NCBI RefSeq assembly: GCF_005047355.1
Contig: NZ_SUMC01000045.1
Span: 1 to 64,000 of the forward strand
DNA length: 64,000 nucleotides
Direction: 5' to 3'
DNA from: Actinacidiphila oryziradicis
GTDB lineage: Bacteria; Actinomycetota; Actinomycetes; Streptomycetales; Streptomycetaceae
Position numbers and translations under genes: made by a program. Below are positions 61,770 through 64,000 of the stretch, piece by piece (the stretch's first letter is position 1; every line of letters starts with the position of its first letter). The notes below the pieces were generated by a model. That model was given only the letters and a program-made list of their open reading frames with translations. It ran no database searches and was not told where the DNA came from.

Positions 61770-63842
61770 ATGGCAGCGCGTACGTCACGGCCTTCGGGGC
61801 CGTTCCCGTATCTCGACGACGCAGAAGATCGGGAAAGGTTCGTACAGGCAGGTCTTCTTGACGAGCGATGCACGCTGGATGAGGGAGCGCTCCGTCGGCT
61901 TGCGACCGAACTCGTTCACACCGACAGGCTGATCCAGACCGAAGGCAAGGGGAAGAGCGCCCCGGTCACGGGGTTCCGAACTTCGTTCGTGGAGCCGGTG
62001 GAGACCGAACACGGCACCTTGTACCAGCTGCGAGCCCGGCAACCCGGGCTGGCAGGTGCGATCAACCAGCTCAACATTCGCTTCACGTTCGACGTGGTCA
62101 GGGCCGGCAACCTGCCGATGCCAGTGGTCAGGTCTGCGAACACGGAGACCGGGCAGCCGCTGGCAGTGGTCGACGTCGCGTTCGACAGCGAGTCCGCGCT
62201 GCTAAAGCACCTAGAGTTCGTCGAGGGGCGACTGGAGGCTGCGGAAGCTGCACGCCCGTATGACCTGCGCGCAGACCTTGAGGCGGCCGGCCAGTCGGAA
62301 CGCGCGGTGTACCACATGGTGCGGTACTCAGCTGGCGGAGAGTGCTGGTACGTGCCCGCTGCCACGGCCGGTTCGAACCGGACCCGGCACCGGCATGACC
62401 TGTTTGGCCTCGCTCCGGCCGCAGGCATTCTCGGCCTGGGACAGGACGCCCTGGACGGCGAGGCCGGGAGACGGTGGAGGGATCCAGCGGCGTGGCGGGA
62501 CGCATACACGGCGCGGCTGAACACCTACAACGGCCAGGACCCTGACAGCATCGGTGACGCTGCGGGCAGGGAATGGGCGCGGCGGGCTGCACAGGCGCGG
62601 CGGGTGGCAGCGGTGGACACAGCATTCGTTATCGGCTTCGACCCTGCCGGGGCCGCTCACCCGGACTTCGGTGCAGCGCTCGCGGCAACGAACCTTCGAA
62701 CGCATTTGCGAGGGCCCCTCGAATTCTCTCCGGACAATCAGGCGCTGTCCCACGGACGCTCCCTCGTGGATGCCGCATACGCCGCAGGAGACATCTCCGA
62801 CGTGCAGCGCGACGTCCTCCTCGGGGCACTTCCTGGGGCGGAGCTTGAGTCCAAGCACCGGGAGATGGTCGCCACGCTGGTGCGGTTCGTCGACGGTTTG
62901 ATCTACCCGGCCGATGCGGACGGCCAGGCCCGTATCCGGAAAGTCATGGTGGAGCCGGCACCGTCCCGGCTAGGCAAGAAGCATGCCGAAGCCCGGGAAC
63001 GCGTGAGGGTAGCTCTGCTGACCGCAGCCATCGGGGGCGTCGACCTGCCCGTGCCCGCGATGGACACCCCGACCCCGAAGGAACTGCGGACCGGGCTGAC
63101 CTTCAGCGGCCGGCCGGTAGCCGACCTCGTCGCAGATTCGTGCGCCGCGGAACCCAGCGAGGCACGGACCCTGGCCCGGAAAGAACTGGCACATCTGGCT
63201 GTCCCGGGACTCGTACAGGGACGCGTTCTGCTGGGTTCGTACGGCTCCACGGGCGACCGGCGGACACCGAAGACGAAACTGGATGCGGCCGCGGCAACGG
63301 ATTCCGGGGTGCGCTTGTTCGTTGAGGCGATCGACATGCTCGACGAGCTGATGGTCGACCGGGCCGACGGCACGGGAGTGGTACGCGAGGGCGCCGACCT
63401 GGGGCGGCTGCGCACTGTGAACGCGCATGGGCCGCTTCCAGAGGGGGAGAAGGCAAGCTCGACGTGGTTCACCACGACGTGGCCTGACCCGTCGACGTTG
63501 CCGCCGGGCGTCGGCGACGGACTGCCGTCTCAGGCCTCAGCCCAAGAACGCTGGGACGCCGCTGTGCGGGACCTGAGCGGCAAACGAGGACGTGCGAACG
63601 AAGGGCTGCGCCTGCTCGTCAAGCACATGCAGACGATGGAGCAGCTCGTCGGGCCCGGTCGCGGCCTGAGCGGCGCTGAACGCGAAGAGTTCAGCGAGGA
63701 CCTGGACGCGATGGAAGAGCTCGTCGAGGAGGCGGCGCGCCTCCTGCGAAAGCTGAAGGCCAAACCGCCAGTGGGCAGTGGTGACAGGACTTCGGGAACA
63801 GCCGATGACTTCACCTTCCCGGAGACGGGGAACAGCGCCTGA
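61770..63842 (+). CDS. Unrecognised 690-residue protein, first visible gene of a multigene operon
   Basis: I do not recognise this family. It starts AARTSRPSGPFPYLDDAEDR at ATG 61770 after GGGGGA. It shows well-formed alternating segments such as GAINQLNIRFTFDVVRAGNL, ERAVYHMVRYSAGGECWYVP, VDTAFVIGFDPAGAAHPDFG and KKHAEARERVRVALLTAAIG. The C-terminal 100 residues are helical and likely coiled coil (MEELVEEAARLLRKLKAK). There are no membrane segments, no Walker motif and no obvious nuclease motif. Its stop overlaps the next start (TGATG). Such large unknown proteins in coupled operons are common in actinomycete defence islands, which is inference only. Confidence 0.65.
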   Translation: MAARTSRPSGPFPYLDDAEDRERFVQAGLLDERCTLDEGALRRLATELVHTDRLIQTEGKGKSAPVTGFRTSFVEPVETEHGTLYQLRARQPGLAGAINQLNIRFTFDVVRAGNLPMPVVRSANTETGQPLAVVDVAFDSESALLKHLEFVEGRLEAAEAARPYDLRADLEAAGQSERAVYHMVRYSAGGECWYVPAATAGSNRTRHRHDLFGLAPAAGILGLGQDALDGEAGRRWRDPAAWRDAYTARLNTYNGQDPDSIGDAAGREWARRAAQARRVAAVDTAFVIGFDPAGAAHPDFGAALAATNLRTHLRGPLEFSPDNQALSHGRSLVDAAYAAGDISDVQRDVLLGALPGAELESKHREMVATLVRFVDGLIYPADADGQARIRKVMVEPAPSRLGKKHAEARERVRVALLTAAIGGVDLPVPAMDTPTPKELRTGLTFSGRPVADLVADSCAAEPSEARTLARKELAHLAVPGLVQGRVLLGSYGSTGDRRTPKTKLDAAAATDSGVRLFVEAIDMLDELMVDRADGTGVVREGADLGRLRTVNAHGPLPEGEKASSTWFTTTWPDPSTLPPGVGDGLPSQASAQERWDAAVRDLSGKRGRANEGLRLLVKHMQTMEQLVGPGRGLSGAEREEFSEDLDAMEELVEEAARLLRKLKAKPPVGSGDRTSGTADDFTFPETGNSA

Positions 63843-64000
63843 TGCCTGTACCTGGGCAGCGGCTGCCCGGGCCGCTGATCCGGCGCAGCCACATCCCGCT
63901 GATGCGGAAGGCCCTGGGACATCTGGCCCGGCCCGAGGAGCCCCTGTGGTTCCGCATAGACGCAGTAGACGTCACCAGCCCGGGCCTGTACCTGGTCGTC
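63842..64000 (+). CDS. Unrecognised protein, N-terminal 53 residues, continues beyond the window
   Basis: The ATG at 63842 shares a base with the preceding stop. The visible part reads PVPGQRLPGPLIRRSHIPLM, then GHLARPEEPLWFRIDAVDVT. The coupling shows that it works with the 690-residue protein. No function can be assigned from this fragment. Confidence 0.6.
   Translation, partial: MPVPGQRLPGPLIRRSHIPLMRKALGHLARPEEPLWFRIDAVDVTSPGLYLVV

Noticed and set aside
1-64000. tRNA, rRNA, CRISPR arrays or a secondary-metabolite synthase cluster
   Set aside because: None could be recognised: no cloverleaf-like arms with CCA context, no spaced repeats and no synthase modules.

Overview
The window is very GC-rich with the codon bias of a high-GC actinomycete. 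The chain ispG-rseP-dxr ... gabT ... rlmN ... cdsA-frr-pyrH-tsf-rpsB ... whiG-dprA-comM, with a WhiG-type sporulation sigma factor, points to a Streptomyces chromosome or a very close relative. This rests on gene order and protein motifs read by eye; no database search was possible.

Region 1 (1-46.2 kb) is conserved chromosome. 1-3.2 kb: MEP-pathway genes ispG and dxr around the site-2 protease rseP. 3.3-4 kb: a small ribbon-helix-helix/Fic-like toxin-antitoxin pair with a promoter-operator that looks leaderless. 4-6 kb: an acyl-CoA dehydrogenase. 6-33 kb: a broad putrescine/GABA utilisation region. It holds a polyamine ABC importer (binding protein, ATPase, two permeases), an FAD amine oxidase, four aldehyde dehydrogenases, two class III aminotransferases, two PucR regulators and an Lrp/AsnC regulator. 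The import operon (22,076-23,593 down to 16,375) brings putrescine in. Oxidase or aminotransferase plus dehydrogenase then convert it to GABA, and GabT plus a dehydrogenase pass it to succinate. Inside this region lie an adenosine-deaminase family gene, a GDPD phosphodiesterase, a Uma2 nuclease-like gene and a decayed sulfotransferase. 33-46 kb: an unusual ABC pair, rlmN, an F420/PPOX-type flavoprotein, cdsA-frr-pyrH-tsf-rpsB, an M23 peptidase, a TetR regulator, whiG, dprA and a broken comM.

Region 2 (about 46.2-64 kb) is accessory DNA. comM loses its N-terminal half at about 46,200, and from there the content is mosaic. It includes an hsdM fragment, a lipoprotein, a DEDDh exonuclease, remnants of at least three insertion sequences, a beta-propeller fragment and several intact nuclease-like genes suited to defence. 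These are a two-gene TIR-like/PD-(D/E)XK unit, a stand-alone PD-(D/E)XK enzyme, a GIY-YIG-like protein with four zinc-knuckle repeats and its own 22-bp operator-like dyad, a GNAT-PIN multidomain protein translationally coupled to an ASCH protein, and an unrecognised 690-residue protein coupled to a gene that leaves the window. The GNAT-PIN/ASCH pair and the TIR-like/nuclease pair are the best candidates for undescribed systems.
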